Part shown: piece by piece, positions 16,683 through 25,623 of the stretch
Numbering within the stretch: position 1 is the stretch's first letter
How the letters are laid out: each line of letters opens with the position of its first letter
Origin: Sphingomonas sp.
GTDB taxonomy: Bacteria; Pseudomonadota; Alphaproteobacteria; Sphingomonadales; Sphingomonadaceae
Reading direction: 5' to 3'
DNA: 64,000 nt
Assembly (NCBI RefSeq): GCF_026460985.1
Contig: NZ_JAPKNM010000001.1
Location: forward strand, 1 to 64,000
Notes under the pieces: model-generated
Told to the model about the DNA's origin: nothing
What the model saw: only the letters and a program-made list of their open reading frames with translations
The model's database searches: none
Translations under genes and position numbers: made by a program

Positions 16683-18503
16683 ATGTCGCCGCAAACGCCA
16701 GTCTCCGCGCCCGAGCGCCCGCTGCTCGGGACGATGAAGCGCTTCCTGCCCTATTTGTGGCCCAAGGATTCGCCGGGGCTGCGCGCGCGGATCGTGATCG
16801 CCTTGGTGCTGGTGGTCTTCTCCAAGCTCGTCCAGGTCTATGGCGCGCCCTTCGCGCTGCAGGGCGCGATCGACCGGATGGCGGGTGGATCGCGCGACGC
16901 GGTGTGGCTCGTGATCGCCTTGGTGGTGGGCTATGCCGCCGCGCGGCTGGGCACCGTATTGTTCGACAATCTGCGCAACGCGGTGTTCGAGAAGGTCGGG
17001 CAGGACGCGACGCGCCGGCTGGCGTCGGACGTGTTCGCGCATCTGCACAACCTGTCGCTCCGCTTCCATCTCGAGCGGCGCACCGGCGCGATCACCAAGG
17101 TGGTCGAGCGCGGCACCAAGAGCATCGACACGATGCTCTATTTCCTCCTCTTCAACATCGCCCCGACGATCCTTGAGCTCGCCATGGTGATCGGCATCTT
17201 CTGGACGCGCTTCGGCTTGTGGCTGGTCGTGGGCACTTTGGTGATGGTGGTCGCCTATATCGCCTTCACCCGCTGGGTGACCGACTGGCGATCGAAGCTG
17301 CGCGAGCAGATGAACGACCTCGACACCGGCGCGGTGGCGCATGCGGTCGATTCGCTGCTCAACTTCGAGACGGTGAAGTATTTCAACGCCGAGGCCCGCG
17401 AGAGCGCCCGCTACGACAAGGCGATGGCCGCGTATATGAAGGCCGCGGTCACTTCGGAGAACTCGCTCGCCTGGCTCAATATCGGCCAGGCGGTGATCAC
17501 CAACGTGATGCTCGGCGCGGGCATGGCGCTGGTCGTGTTCGGCTGGAGTTCGGGCAGGTTCACCGCGGGCGACGTGGTACTCGTCTCCACCCTGCTCAGC
17601 CAGCTCTTCCGACCGCTCGACATGCTCGGCTGGGTCTATCGCACGATCCGCCAGGGCGTGATCGACATGGGCAGCATGTTCGATCTGATCGACACCAATG
17701 CCGAGATCGTCGACGCCCCCGGCGCCGCGTCGCTCGACGTCCGCCAGGGCCATGTCCGGTTCGAGAACGTCGCCTTCGGCTACGATGCCGACCGCCAGAT
17801 ATTGAAGGGCATCGATCTCGACATCCCCGCCGGCGCCACGGTGGCGGTGGTCGGTCCCTCGGGCGCGGGCAAGTCGACGCTCGCGCGGCTGATGTACCGC
17901 TTCTACGACGTGACCGGCGGGCGGATCACGATCGATGGCCAGGATATCCGCGACGTGACGCAGACCACGCTGCGCGCCGCGATCGGGATCGTGCCGCAGG
18001 ACACGGTGCTGTTCAACGACACGATCGGCTACAACATCGCCTATGGCCGCGAGGGCGCGACCCCCGACGAGATAGCCGCCGCCGCGCGCGGCGCCGCGAT
18101 CGCCGGTTTCATCCAGGCGCTGCCCGAGGGGTTCGACACGCGCGTCGGCGAGCGCGGCCTCAAGCTCTCCGGCGGCGAGAAGCAGCGCGTCGCGATCGCG
18201 CGCACCCTGGTCAAGAACCCGCCGATCCTGATCCTCGACGAAGCGACCAGCGCGCTCGACAGCCGCACCGAGGCCGACATCCAGGCGACGCTCGAGGCGA
18301 TCGAGCATGGCCGCACCACGATCGTCATCGCGCATCGCCTCTCCACCGTGGTCCATGCCGACCGGATCGTCGTCCTCGAAGCCGGCCGTGTCGCCGAGCA
18401 GGGCACGCATGCCGAACTGCTGCGACTGGACGGGCTCTATGCAGAGATGTGGGCCCGCCAGGCGCAGGAGCGCGAGAAGGGCGAGGAGATCGCCGCGGAG
18501 TAG
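16683..18503 (+). CDS. Atm1/HMT1-type ABC exporter (fused membrane and ATPase domains)
   Basis: 606-residue half-transporter that would work as a homodimer in the inner membrane. Six transmembrane helices lie in residues 35-310. The ATPase domain has Walker A at 391-399 (GPSGAGKST), the signature LSGGE at 495-499 and Walker B ending D519-E520. The subgroup is suggested by VKYFNAEARESARYDKAMAAY and the LDMLGWVYRTIRQGVIDM segment, typical of Atm1 (glutathione-linked sulfur/Fe-S precursor or metal-conjugate export). The start ATG lacks a strong ribosome-binding site, and Met at 16734 is an alternative. Confidence 0.9.
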   Translation: MSPQTPVSAPERPLLGTMKRFLPYLWPKDSPGLRARIVIALVLVVFSKLVQVYGAPFALQGAIDRMAGGSRDAVWLVIALVVGYAAARLGTVLFDNLRNAVFEKVGQDATRRLASDVFAHLHNLSLRFHLERRTGAITKVVERGTKSIDTMLYFLLFNIAPTILELAMVIGIFWTRFGLWLVVGTLVMVVAYIAFTRWVTDWRSKLREQMNDLDTGAVAHAVDSLLNFETVKYFNAEARESARYDKAMAAYMKAAVTSENSLAWLNIGQAVITNVMLGAGMALVVFGWSSGRFTAGDVVLVSTLLSQLFRPLDMLGWVYRTIRQGVIDMGSMFDLIDTNAEIVDAPGAASLDVRQGHVRFENVAFGYDADRQILKGIDLDIPAGATVAVVGPSGAGKSTLARLMYRFYDVTGGRITIDGQDIRDVTQTTLRAAIGIVPQDTVLFNDTIGYNIAYGREGATPDEIAAAARGAAIAGFIQALPEGFDTRVGERGLKLSGGEKQRVAIARTLVKNPPILILDEATSALDSRTEADIQATLEAIEHGRTTIVIAHRLSTVVHADRIVVLEAGRVAEQGTHAELLRLDGLYAEMWARQAQEREKGEEIAAE

Positions 18504-18564
18504 TGGAAGTCTCGAACGACTTCAGATGGCGATCGGGTCGCGGGTGCACTGAACGCGTCCCTTT

Positions 18565-18676
18565 TCGTCACCCCCGCGAAAGCGGGGGCCCATCTCCGAC
18601 GTACGCGCCGGGCATCACAGCTGTTGTATGAATGGCGCAGGCAGGAGATGGGCCCCCGCCTTCGCGGGGGTGACGA
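18565..18676. repeat. Inverted pair of REP-like elements
   Basis: Two 33-bp arms (18565-18597 and 18644-18676) are reverse complements with a single mismatch. Each arm is itself a hairpin built on CACCCCCGCG-CGCGGGGGTG. The pair has a 46-bp spacer and stands between the convergent ABC exporter and GNAT genes, where it may act as a two-way transcription barrier. Confidence 0.85.
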
Positions 18677-18689
18677 TTGATGCGTCAGG

Positions 18690-18962
18690 TCAGACCCGCA
18701 AATCCTGCCACTCCGGATGCTTGGCGATATAGGCCGCGACGAAGGGGCATTGCGGGCGGACCTTGAGCCCGCGGCTGCGCGCATCGGTCAACGCCCCCAG
18801 GATCAGCCGGCTGCCAACGCCCATGCCCTGCAGCGACGAGGGCACGATCGTGTGGGTGAAGGTGATCACGTCGCCGTGGATCTCATAGGCGGCAAAGGCG
18901 AGATGCCCCTGCTCGACCAGTTCGTAGCGGCTGCGTTCTTCGTTGTTGCGCACGTCGGACAT
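18690..18962 (-). CDS. Small GNAT-family N-acetyltransferase (COG2388 type)
   Basis: 90-residue protein of the short YidJ/COG2388 group, which keeps only the acetyl-CoA-binding half of the GNAT fold. The acetyl-CoA loop is readable as SSLQGMGVGSRLI, followed by ARSRGLKVRPQCPFVAAYI and HPEW, the usual C-terminal signature. The substrate is unknown. Divergent from the alpha/beta hydrolase across 38 bp, so the promoters overlap. Confidence 0.85.
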   Translation of the reverse strand: MSDVRNNEERSRYELVEQGHLAFAAYEIHGDVITFTHTIVPSSLQGMGVGSRLILGALTDARSRGLKVRPQCPFVAAYIAKHPEWQDLRV

Positions 18963-19000
18963 GCCTAGGCTCTAGCTCGGCGGAGCAGGAGAGGGAAGCG

Positions 19001-19936
19001 ATGCTGATTCCATTGGGACTTCTGGGGGTGCTCGTCCTCGGGCTCGCCGGCTGGTCGGCCTATGTCGGACGCAAGGCCGAGGAGATGGTGCCCGCCGAGG
19101 GCGCCTTCGCCGCGGTGCCGGGTGCGCGGCTCCATTATGTCGATCTGAACCCCGAGGCCGAGGGCCCGGCGATCGTGATGGTCCATGGGCTGATGGGCCA
19201 GCTGCGCAACTTCTCGCATTCGTTCGCTGGACGGCTCGCCGCCGATCACCGCGTGATCCTGGTCGACCGGCCGGGCTGGGGGCATTCGCTGCTCGACGGG
19301 CCGCGCCCGGGCATCGCCGCGCAGGCCGGGATGATCGCGGCGCTGATCGAGCAACTGGGGCTCGAAAAGCCCCTGCTCGTCGGCCATTCGATGGGCGGCG
19401 CGGTGAGCCTCGCGCTGGGGCTCGACCGGCCCGAACTGGTCCGTGGGCTCGCGCTGATCGCGCCGCTGACCCAGGTCGTCGAGACCGTCCCGCCGCCGTT
19501 CAAGGGCCTGCTCGCGCCGCCTGCGCTGCGCCCGCTGCTCGCCTGGACGGTCGCGGTGCCGGTGGGCCTGCGCAAGGGCCCAGAGACCGCTGCGGCGATC
19601 TTCGCGCCCGATCCCGTGCCCGCCGATTTCGCGCTGGCCGGGGGCGGCGCGCTCGCGCTGCGACCGAAGAGCTACATGGCGGGATCGTTCGAGATCCAGG
19701 CCGCGCCCGCGGAGATGGCGGCCCTGGTCCCGCGCTACGGCGAAATGCGCGTGCCGGTGGCGATCCTCTACGGCCGCGCGGACGCGGTGCTCGATCCCGC
19801 CCTCAACGGCGAGAAGACCGCCGCCGAGATCCCCGGCGCGACGCTCGAGCTGATCGAGGGCGGCCACATGCTGCCGGTCACCCATGCGGAAGCGACCGAA
19901 GCCTGGCTCCGGGGCGTGCTAGCCCGCCTCGGCTGA
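19001..19936 (+). CDS. Alpha/beta-fold hydrolase, membrane-anchored
   Basis: 311 residues. A single N-terminal hydrophobic helix (about 1-20) is a signal anchor, so the enzyme probably faces the periplasm. The nucleophile elbow is GHSMGG with Ser130. A likely acid is the Asp in YGRADAVLD, and the catalytic base is His289 in EGGHMLPVTH. VMVHGLMGQLRNFSHSF supplies the oxyanion-hole HG. The substrate (ester, epoxide or haloalkane) is not evident. The end overlaps the convergent membrane-protein gene by 18 bp. Confidence 0.88.
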   Translation: MLIPLGLLGVLVLGLAGWSAYVGRKAEEMVPAEGAFAAVPGARLHYVDLNPEAEGPAIVMVHGLMGQLRNFSHSFAGRLAADHRVILVDRPGWGHSLLDGPRPGIAAQAGMIAALIEQLGLEKPLLVGHSMGGAVSLALGLDRPELVRGLALIAPLTQVVETVPPPFKGLLAPPALRPLLAWTVAVPVGLRKGPETAAAIFAPDPVPADFALAGGGALALRPKSYMAGSFEIQAAPAEMAALVPRYGEMRVPVAILYGRADAVLDPALNGEKTAAEIPGATLELIEGGHMLPVTHAEATEAWLRGVLARLG

Positions 19937-20500
19937 CCCGGCCGACACCTGCTTCTGCACGAACGAGCCGATGAACGCGCCGAGCGTCAGCTTCGCCAGG
20001 TCCATGAAATTGGGGTAGCTGATCGCGAGGATCGAGAAGAACAGAGTCAGCGCGATCGTCGCGAGGGGCAGGCCGGTCAGCCCCAATTTGGTGAAGGTGC
20101 CGGTGAAGCCGCCGAGGCTGGTCAGCCGGATATATTGCGTGACCGCCTCCTCGCGCCCGCCCTTCACCTGGTCCGAGATCGCTGCCCATTCCTCGCTGTT
20201 GATCACGCGGTTGGGCTGCTGTGCGCCCGCGACGCCCACCGAGCGCAGCAAGGTCGTGCCGAGCAGCGCGCCGAACAGCCCGATCGCGCTGAGGATCAGC
20301 TCTGGAATGAAGTCCGCGAGCGTCGCGGCCCTTTCATGGTCGACCTTGTCGTCCTGCAGCAGCATGTAGCAAACCGCGGCGAAGATCAGCACCGCGCCAT
20401 AGATGAAGCCGATCCCGGCAAAGGTGAGCCAGCGTTTGCCCGAACGGATCCGATCGGCAACCGATCCATCGTCTTCGAGCGCTGCAGGATCTTCCAACAT
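19919..20500 (-). CDS. Unrecognised multi-span membrane protein
   Basis: 193 residues with about four hydrophobic helices (roughly 25-47, 67-89, 138-158 and 163-185). They flank a soluble segment containing SEEWAAISDQVKGGREEAVTQYIR. No known transporter motif is seen. ATG 20500 is preceded by GGGGAGGG at good spacing, which fixes the start. A much longer open frame continues upstream but is antisense noise. It lies 65 bp downstream of the HerA-like ATPase gene and may share its transcript. Confidence 0.65.
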   Translation of the reverse strand: MLEDPAALEDDGSVADRIRSGKRWLTFAGIGFIYGAVLIFAAVCYMLLQDDKVDHERAATLADFIPELILSAIGLFGALLGTTLLRSVGVAGAQQPNRVINSEEWAAISDQVKGGREEAVTQYIRLTSLGGFTGTFTKLGLTGLPLATIALTLFFSILAISYPNFMDLAKLTLGAFIGSFVQKQVSAGSAEAG

Positions 20501-20565
20501 TCTGCCCTCCCCTGTTCTTGCCGCTTCTATCAGGCGGCCGCGGGGTCGGGAAGCGCTGCGGTTGG

Positions 20566-22020
20566 TTAAGCGATCTCGGCCGGCTGCGTGGTCCAGCCGA
20601 GACGGGGGATGGTGATCGAGCGCTTGCCGGCCAGGTCGACGCGCGTGACGAACAGCTCCTTGCTCTCGATATAGGTGAGCAGCCGGCGCACGCGGCCGAG
20701 CGAGCTGGTGCCATAGGTCGCTGCGAGCTCGGTGTCGCTCGGACAGGGCAGGCCTTCGCGCGCGGCGCGGGCGACGAGCAGGAAGGGTCCCAGCATGTCG
20801 TCGGGGAGCGCACGCGCGGCGTCGAGCGCCTGCGCCCAGTCCGCGTCGGGATCGCCGTGGATCCCCGCGCGCGCGGCCGAGAGACGGCGGACGAAGCCCG
20901 AAAGGTCGAGCGGAGGCCGCGCCAGCCCGACCATGCGGCAGCGGACCAGGAAGTCCTGATAGAGCACCGAAGGCGAGCGATAGGTGGACTCGGCGTCCTC
21001 GACGATGTCGCGAAGTACGTCGGCGATGCGTCCGGCCGCTTCCTCCGGATCCACGTCGGGCACTTCCTCCATCGGCGCGGGGGCCGAGCGCGCGAGCGCC
21101 TCGATCAGCCGCTCCGACGGCATCTGCGTGGGTACCGGCGACGGGGCGGGCGGCGTCCATTCGGGCTCGACGGGGGCGAGCAGCAGGTCGCGGAAATCCT
21201 CGGCGGGCGCCTGGGGAAGCGGCGTCAGCTTCGGGGAGGAGCTCCGCGCGCTGGTCTCGACCGCGCCGATCTGGATCGCCACTGGGCGCCGCGCCACCGC
21301 GGGCCCCAAAGCGAGGAAATGCCCGCGCGCCAAGTCGCGGATCGCCTCGGCCTGGCGGCGCTCCATGCCGAGCAAATCGGCGGCGCGCGCCATGTCGATG
21401 TCGAGGAAGGTACGCCCCATCAGGAAGTTCGACGCCTCGGCCGCGACGTTCTTGGCGAGCTTGGCGAGCCGCTGCGTCGCGATCACCCCCGCGAGCCCGC
21501 GCTTGCGGCCGCGGCACATGAGGTTGGTCATCGCCGAGAGCGAGGCGCGGCGGACCTCCTCGGCAACCTCGCCGCCGCCCGAGGGCGCGAAGAGCTGCGC
21601 CTCGTCGACGACGACCAAAGCCGGATACCAATGGTCACGCGGCGCATCGAACAGCCCGTTCAGGAACGCCGCGGCGCATTTCATCTGCCCCTCGGCCTCG
21701 AGCCCCTCGAGGCTCAGCACCACCGAAGCGCGATGCTCGCGGATCCGCGCGGCGAAGCGCGCCACGTCGCGCTCGCTATGCTCCGACGCTTCGATCGCGA
21801 TATGGCCGTAGCGGTCGCCCAGGGTGACGAAATCGCCTTCGGGATCGATCACCACCTGCTGGACCTGGCCCGCCGACTGTTCGAGCAGCCGGCGCAGCAA
21901 ATGCGACTTTCCCGACCCCGAATTGCCCTGGACGAGCAGACGCGTGGCCAGGAGCTCCTCGAGATCCATCGACACGGGTGCCCCGCCCGTATCCTTCCCC
22001 ATTTCCACGCGAACCGTCAT
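20566..22020 (-). CDS. HerA-like ATPase (DUF87 group)
   Basis: 484-residue P-loop NTPase of the FtsK-HerA superfamily. Walker A is GNSGSGKSH near residues 32-40, and Walker B is ALVVVDEAQLF near 130. A conserved GRKRGLAGVIATQR sensor region follows. The C-terminal half (about 250-484) has a Pro-rich linker and helical segments. The start ATG 22020 is preferred over an in-frame TTG 39 bases upstream because the latter lacks a ribosome-binding site. HerA proteins usually pair with a NurA nuclease, but none is present here. The cellular job is therefore open (DNA translocation or remodelling). Confidence 0.82.
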   Translation of the reverse strand: MTVRVEMGKDTGGAPVSMDLEELLATRLLVQGNSGSGKSHLLRRLLEQSAGQVQQVVIDPEGDFVTLGDRYGHIAIEASEHSERDVARFAARIREHRASVVLSLEGLEAEGQMKCAAAFLNGLFDAPRDHWYPALVVVDEAQLFAPSGGGEVAEEVRRASLSAMTNLMCRGRKRGLAGVIATQRLAKLAKNVAAEASNFLMGRTFLDIDMARAADLLGMERRQAEAIRDLARGHFLALGPAVARRPVAIQIGAVETSARSSSPKLTPLPQAPAEDFRDLLLAPVEPEWTPPAPSPVPTQMPSERLIEALARSAPAPMEEVPDVDPEEAAGRIADVLRDIVEDAESTYRSPSVLYQDFLVRCRMVGLARPPLDLSGFVRRLSAARAGIHGDPDADWAQALDAARALPDDMLGPFLLVARAAREGLPCPSDTELAATYGTSSLGRVRRLLTYIESKELFVTRVDLAGKRSITIPRLGWTTQPAEIA

Positions 22021-22112
22021 TCGCTCGCCGCTTTGCCGGATGCGGGCGGGCGCAGGCAAGCGCTGCGTGACGCGCGCCGTCGCAATGCTGTGGATGGCGC
22101 CCCTTGCGCGCT

Positions 22113-23162
22113 TCAGTCTGTCGGGCGCGGCGCCTCACGGCGCGCCATCCGCGCCTCGAGATCAGAGACCGAAATGCTGCCGCTCACGATCCACTGGCTG
22201 GTACGTTCGATCTTCGAATCCTGATCGAATACCCATTTCGCACCCATCAGCCCCGGTTCGAACGAGCTGGTGATCCCGATCGCCTGGCTTGGCCGCCCCT
22301 GGTCGATGATCACGAAGTCGTTCGTCAGGTGCTCGTTGAATGCCGGGTTGCCGTTCTCATCGGCAAAGAAGATCCGCGTGCGGATGAAGCCGTGGCCGGC
22401 ATGCTCCTGGATGACGCGCAGATAATCGCCGGTGACCTGATCGATGCTGGAGAACACGAACACGCGAACGACCGTGGTGCCGCGAGCCTCGAAGGCGGCG
22501 CGATGCGCCCGGATCACCTGCCCGGCCCGTTCCCGACTGGCCCAAAAGTCCATATATCCTTCGTTCGAAGTGGCGAACACGCTGTGCAAGGCGTTGCCGT
22601 AGAAGTCACGAAGGATGCGCTCATAGTCGCCGGCATCGGTGACCAATATACCGTCGGCCCATCGCGCTGAGCTGCGCCGAAAATCGTCGAGCTTGTAAAC
22701 GACTTCCGCGTGGAAGCTGCGATTGTCGAAATTCAGCGCATCGCGCACATCCTTGATCACCGCGGCGAGGCATTTGCGGGCCGGTTCATTGCCAATATTG
22801 ATGTCGCTGCGGTCCGCCGAGTCCATGGCTTCCTGGAGCTCGTCGATCCGCTTCTCGTCCTCGGCGGCGCGCTTGCGCAGATCGACGATTTCGCTGCGCC
22901 GCGCTTTCTGTCCTTCGAGCAGGACGACAATCACCGCTACCATGAATGTCTCGAACAGCAAGCCGAACAGGCTATAGGTACGTAGGTTGGCGGCCTCCTT
23001 GTCAGCGACCATGACGAGCGTGGCGGTGCAGTATAAATAGGTGAACAATATCACCCCGAAGACGAGCAGATAGGCGGGCGTTTGTCTGAGCGAATCGGCA
23101 ATCGCGCCGAAAAGCTTGATTTCGCCGCCTTTGTCGATCTTTTGCCCCGGTTGACGAGCCAT
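22113..23162 (-). CDS. Unrecognised membrane protein with coiled coil and soluble C-terminal domain
   Basis: 349 residues. Two transmembrane helices lie at about 32-52 and 65-87. A charged coiled coil follows at about 88-120 (RRSEIVDLRKRAAEDEKRI). The C-terminal cytoplasmic domain of about 220 residues contains short motifs such as ARWADGILVTDAGDYER, GQVIRAHRAAFEARG and FVFSSIDQVTGDYL. I cannot name this domain. ATG 23162 follows GGGAGGG at ideal spacing. The sequence is visibly less G/C-biased than its neighbours, a possible sign of transfer. Divergent from recQ. Confidence 0.7.
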   Translation of the reverse strand: MARQPGQKIDKGGEIKLFGAIADSLRQTPAYLLVFGVILFTYLYCTATLVMVADKEAANLRTYSLFGLLFETFMVAVIVVLLEGQKARRSEIVDLRKRAAEDEKRIDELQEAMDSADRSDINIGNEPARKCLAAVIKDVRDALNFDNRSFHAEVVYKLDDFRRSSARWADGILVTDAGDYERILRDFYGNALHSVFATSNEGYMDFWASRERAGQVIRAHRAAFEARGTTVVRVFVFSSIDQVTGDYLRVIQEHAGHGFIRTRIFFADENGNPAFNEHLTNDFVIIDQGRPSQAIGITSSFEPGLMGAKWVFDQDSKIERTSQWIVSGSISVSDLEARMARREAPRPTD

Positions 23163-23291
23163 TTGCACGCCCTCCCTTGATGTCCACCCTATCCATGATC
23201 GCAATTTTCTTCAACTACATACCAAGTGAGATTGGTCTCCCGACAGAGCCTTGGGGTTGCGACGAACCACCGATCCGCGGATAGCGAGCCG

Positions 23292-25067
23292 ATGCCAGCC
23301 GACCCACTCGACATCCTCCACAAGACTTTCGGATTCGCCGATTTCCGCGGCGTCCAGCGCCAGGTGGTCGATCGCGTGCTCGGCGGGGCGAACACGCTCG
23401 CGGTGATGCCCACCGGCGCGGGCAAGTCGCTCTGCTACCAGGTGCCGAGCCTCACGCTCGACGGGACCTGCATCGTCGTCAGCCCGTTGATCGCCTTGAT
23501 GCACGACCAGCTCCGCGCCGCCGAGGCCGTCGGCATCCGCGCCGCGACCCTGACTTCGGTCGACGAGAATCGCGAGGAGACGATCGCGCGCTTCCGCGCC
23601 GGCGATCTCGACTTGCTCTACGTCGCGCCCGAGCGCGCCTCGGGCGAGGGGTTCCGCAACCTGCTCGCGCAGACCAAGCTCAGCCTCTTCGCGATCGACG
23701 AGGCGCATTGCGTGTCCGAATGGGGGCACGACTTCCGCCCCGATTATCGCCTGCTCCGCCCGCTGCTCGATCGCTTTCCGCAGGTCCCGCGGCTGGCGCT
23801 CACCGCCACCGCCGACGCGCATACCCGCGCCGACATCCTCGAGCAGCTCGGCATCCCGCAGGACGGGCTGATCGTCGCCGGGTTCGACCGGCCCAATATC
23901 CGCTATACGATCGCCCCGCGCGAGAACACGACGCGCCAGATCGTCGACCTGATCGCCGAGCAGCCGGGGCCGGGGATCGTCTATGCCCAGACCCGCGCGG
24001 GCGTCGAGAAGCTGGCCGACAAGCTCGCCGAGACCGGGCGCAGCGTGCTGCCTTATCATGCCGGGCTCGATCCTGCGGTCCGTCGCCGCAACCAGGCGGC
24101 GTTCGTGGCGAGCGAGGACATGGTCGTCGTCGCCACGGTCGCGTTCGGCATGGGGATCGACAAGCCCGACGTCCGCTTCGTCGCGCATGCCGGGCTGCCC
24201 AAGTCGATCGAGGCCTATTATCAGGAAACCGGCCGCGCCGGCCGCGACGGCGATCCCGCGGTCGCGCATCTCTTCTGGGGCGCCGATGATTTCGCCAAGG
24301 CGCGCCAGCGGATCGGCGAGGTCGAGGCCGGGCGCCAGGCGGGCGAGCGCACGCGGCTGACCGCGCTCGGCGCATTGGTCGAGACCGCCGGGTGCCGCCG
24401 CCGCATCCTGCTCAGGCATTTCGGCGAGGACGCGCCCGAGCATTGCGGCAATTGCGACAATTGCCTCGCCCCACCCGCCGCGATCGACGCCACGGTGACC
24501 GCGCAGAAATTCCTCTCGGCGGTGTTCCGCACCGGCATGATGTTCGGGGTCGGCTATATCGAGAGCATATTGCTCGGCCAGTCGAGCGAGCGCAGCCTGA
24601 TGAACGGGCACGAGCAGCTCTCGGTGTTCGGCATCGTCGACGGCGAGGAGGCGGCGTTGCTCAAGCCGGTGGCGCGCGCGCTGCTGCTGCGCGACGCACT
24701 GCGCACCAATGCGCATGGCGGGCTCGAGTTCGGGCCGGCCGCGCGGCCGATCCTGAAGGGCGAAGCCGATCTCAGGCTGGTGCTGCCGCCCAAGCGCGAG
24801 CGGCGTTCGAAGCGCGGGCGCGCGGGCGATGGCGGCGTCAATCCGATCGGCAATCCGCTGTTCGAGGCATTGCGCGCCAAGCGCCGCGAGATCGCGATGG
24901 AGGCGGGGCTGCCGCCTTATGTGATCTTCCACGATTCGGTGCTGCGCGACATGGCGACGGTCCGGCCCGGGACGCTCGACGAGCTCGGCCAGCTCTCGGG
25001 CGTTGGCGCGCGCAAGCTCGAGGCCTATGGTTCGGCGTTCCTGCAAATAATTCGCGAGGCGGCATGA
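23292..25067 (+). CDS. recQ: ATP-dependent DNA helicase RecQ
   Basis: 591-residue 3'-5' helicase of recombination and fork repair. Motif I is MPTGAGKSLCYQVP, motif II is DEAH inside AIDEAHCVSEWGHDFRPDY, and motif VI is QETGRAGRDG. The RecQ-C-terminal zinc site has four cysteines (one in AGCRRR and three in HCGNCDNC). A winged-helix region and a single C-terminal HRDC domain (about 525-590) complete the canonical bacterial layout. ATG 23292 is chosen because the conserved N-terminus starts there; an in-frame GTG lies at 23226. Its stop overlaps the next start as ATGA. Confidence 0.95.
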   Translation: MPADPLDILHKTFGFADFRGVQRQVVDRVLGGANTLAVMPTGAGKSLCYQVPSLTLDGTCIVVSPLIALMHDQLRAAEAVGIRAATLTSVDENREETIARFRAGDLDLLYVAPERASGEGFRNLLAQTKLSLFAIDEAHCVSEWGHDFRPDYRLLRPLLDRFPQVPRLALTATADAHTRADILEQLGIPQDGLIVAGFDRPNIRYTIAPRENTTRQIVDLIAEQPGPGIVYAQTRAGVEKLADKLAETGRSVLPYHAGLDPAVRRRNQAAFVASEDMVVVATVAFGMGIDKPDVRFVAHAGLPKSIEAYYQETGRAGRDGDPAVAHLFWGADDFAKARQRIGEVEAGRQAGERTRLTALGALVETAGCRRRILLRHFGEDAPEHCGNCDNCLAPPAAIDATVTAQKFLSAVFRTGMMFGVGYIESILLGQSSERSLMNGHEQLSVFGIVDGEEAALLKPVARALLLRDALRTNAHGGLEFGPAARPILKGEADLRLVLPPKRERRSKRGRAGDGGVNPIGNPLFEALRAKRREIAMEAGLPPYVIFHDSVLRDMATVRPGTLDELGQLSGVGARKLEAYGSAFLQIIREAA

Positions 25068-25585
25068 AGACGATCCTGCTCATCGCCTCGCCGGCGCTAC
25101 TCGCGCTGGGCTCGATTGCTGCCGATTCCGAAGGCGGTACGATCACCATACGGTATGGCGCAGGGGTCGGGCCGGTCACCGTCACAATCGACCCTAATGG
25201 CGAGATGGTGATCCAGAACCCGACGACGACGGCGGCCGACAAGATGGAGCGCATCACCTACCACGCCTCCTTCACCGAATATCGGCGCATCCGCGCGTTG
25301 CTAAAGCCGCTGCGCCGCTTTGCCGGCAAGACGCTTCCGTGCGACCCCGTTCACACGTCGGTGCTCAGTCCGGGTGGACCGGTATCCGTGACTGCGCTCG
25401 TCCGTTGGGAGCCCGAGGGCATAGAGGTGAAAGCACCGCTGGGATGCATGGCAGGGCCGGCGCAGGACGAGATCGAACTGATCCGCGCGGCAATCGACGC
25501 GACGCGCGGATGGATGATCGAGGAGGCCGCCGCGCCGCTCGACGCAGCCGCCAACGCGACGGCCAACGAAGTCCCCGCGGATTGA
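25064..25585 (+). CDS. Exported protein of unknown function, coupled to recQ
   Basis: 173 residues. Residues 1-20 form a Sec signal peptide (KTILLIASPALLALGSIAA). The mature part is short and beta-rich with two cysteines (TLPCD and PLGCM) likely bridged, and an Ala-rich tail. No family is recognised. Translation is coupled to recQ by a 4-bp overlap, although a periplasmic protein has no obvious link with DNA repair. Confidence 0.7.
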   Translation: MKTILLIASPALLALGSIAADSEGGTITIRYGAGVGPVTVTIDPNGEMVIQNPTTTAADKMERITYHASFTEYRRIRALLKPLRRFAGKTLPCDPVHTSVLSPGGPVSVTALVRWEPEGIEVKAPLGCMAGPAQDEIELIRAAIDATRGWMIEEAAAPLDAAANATANEVPAD

Positions 25586-25623
25586 ACGCGAAGTTTTGGA
25601 GAGACAGGAATGAGGCAGACCCA

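Noticed and set aside
15778-18676. Palindromic repeats as a CRISPR array
   Set aside because: Only paired inverted units are present, with no regular spacers and no cas genes.
20566-22020. HerA-like ATPase as half of a known HerA-NurA or HerA-effector defence system
   Set aside because: No NurA, SIR2, DUF4297 or other nuclease/NADase gene is adjacent; the neighbours are membrane proteins without known effector motifs.
23163-23291. SOS (LexA) box before recQ
   Set aside because: No GTTC-N7-GTTC or GAAC-N7-GTAC type element is visible in the gap.
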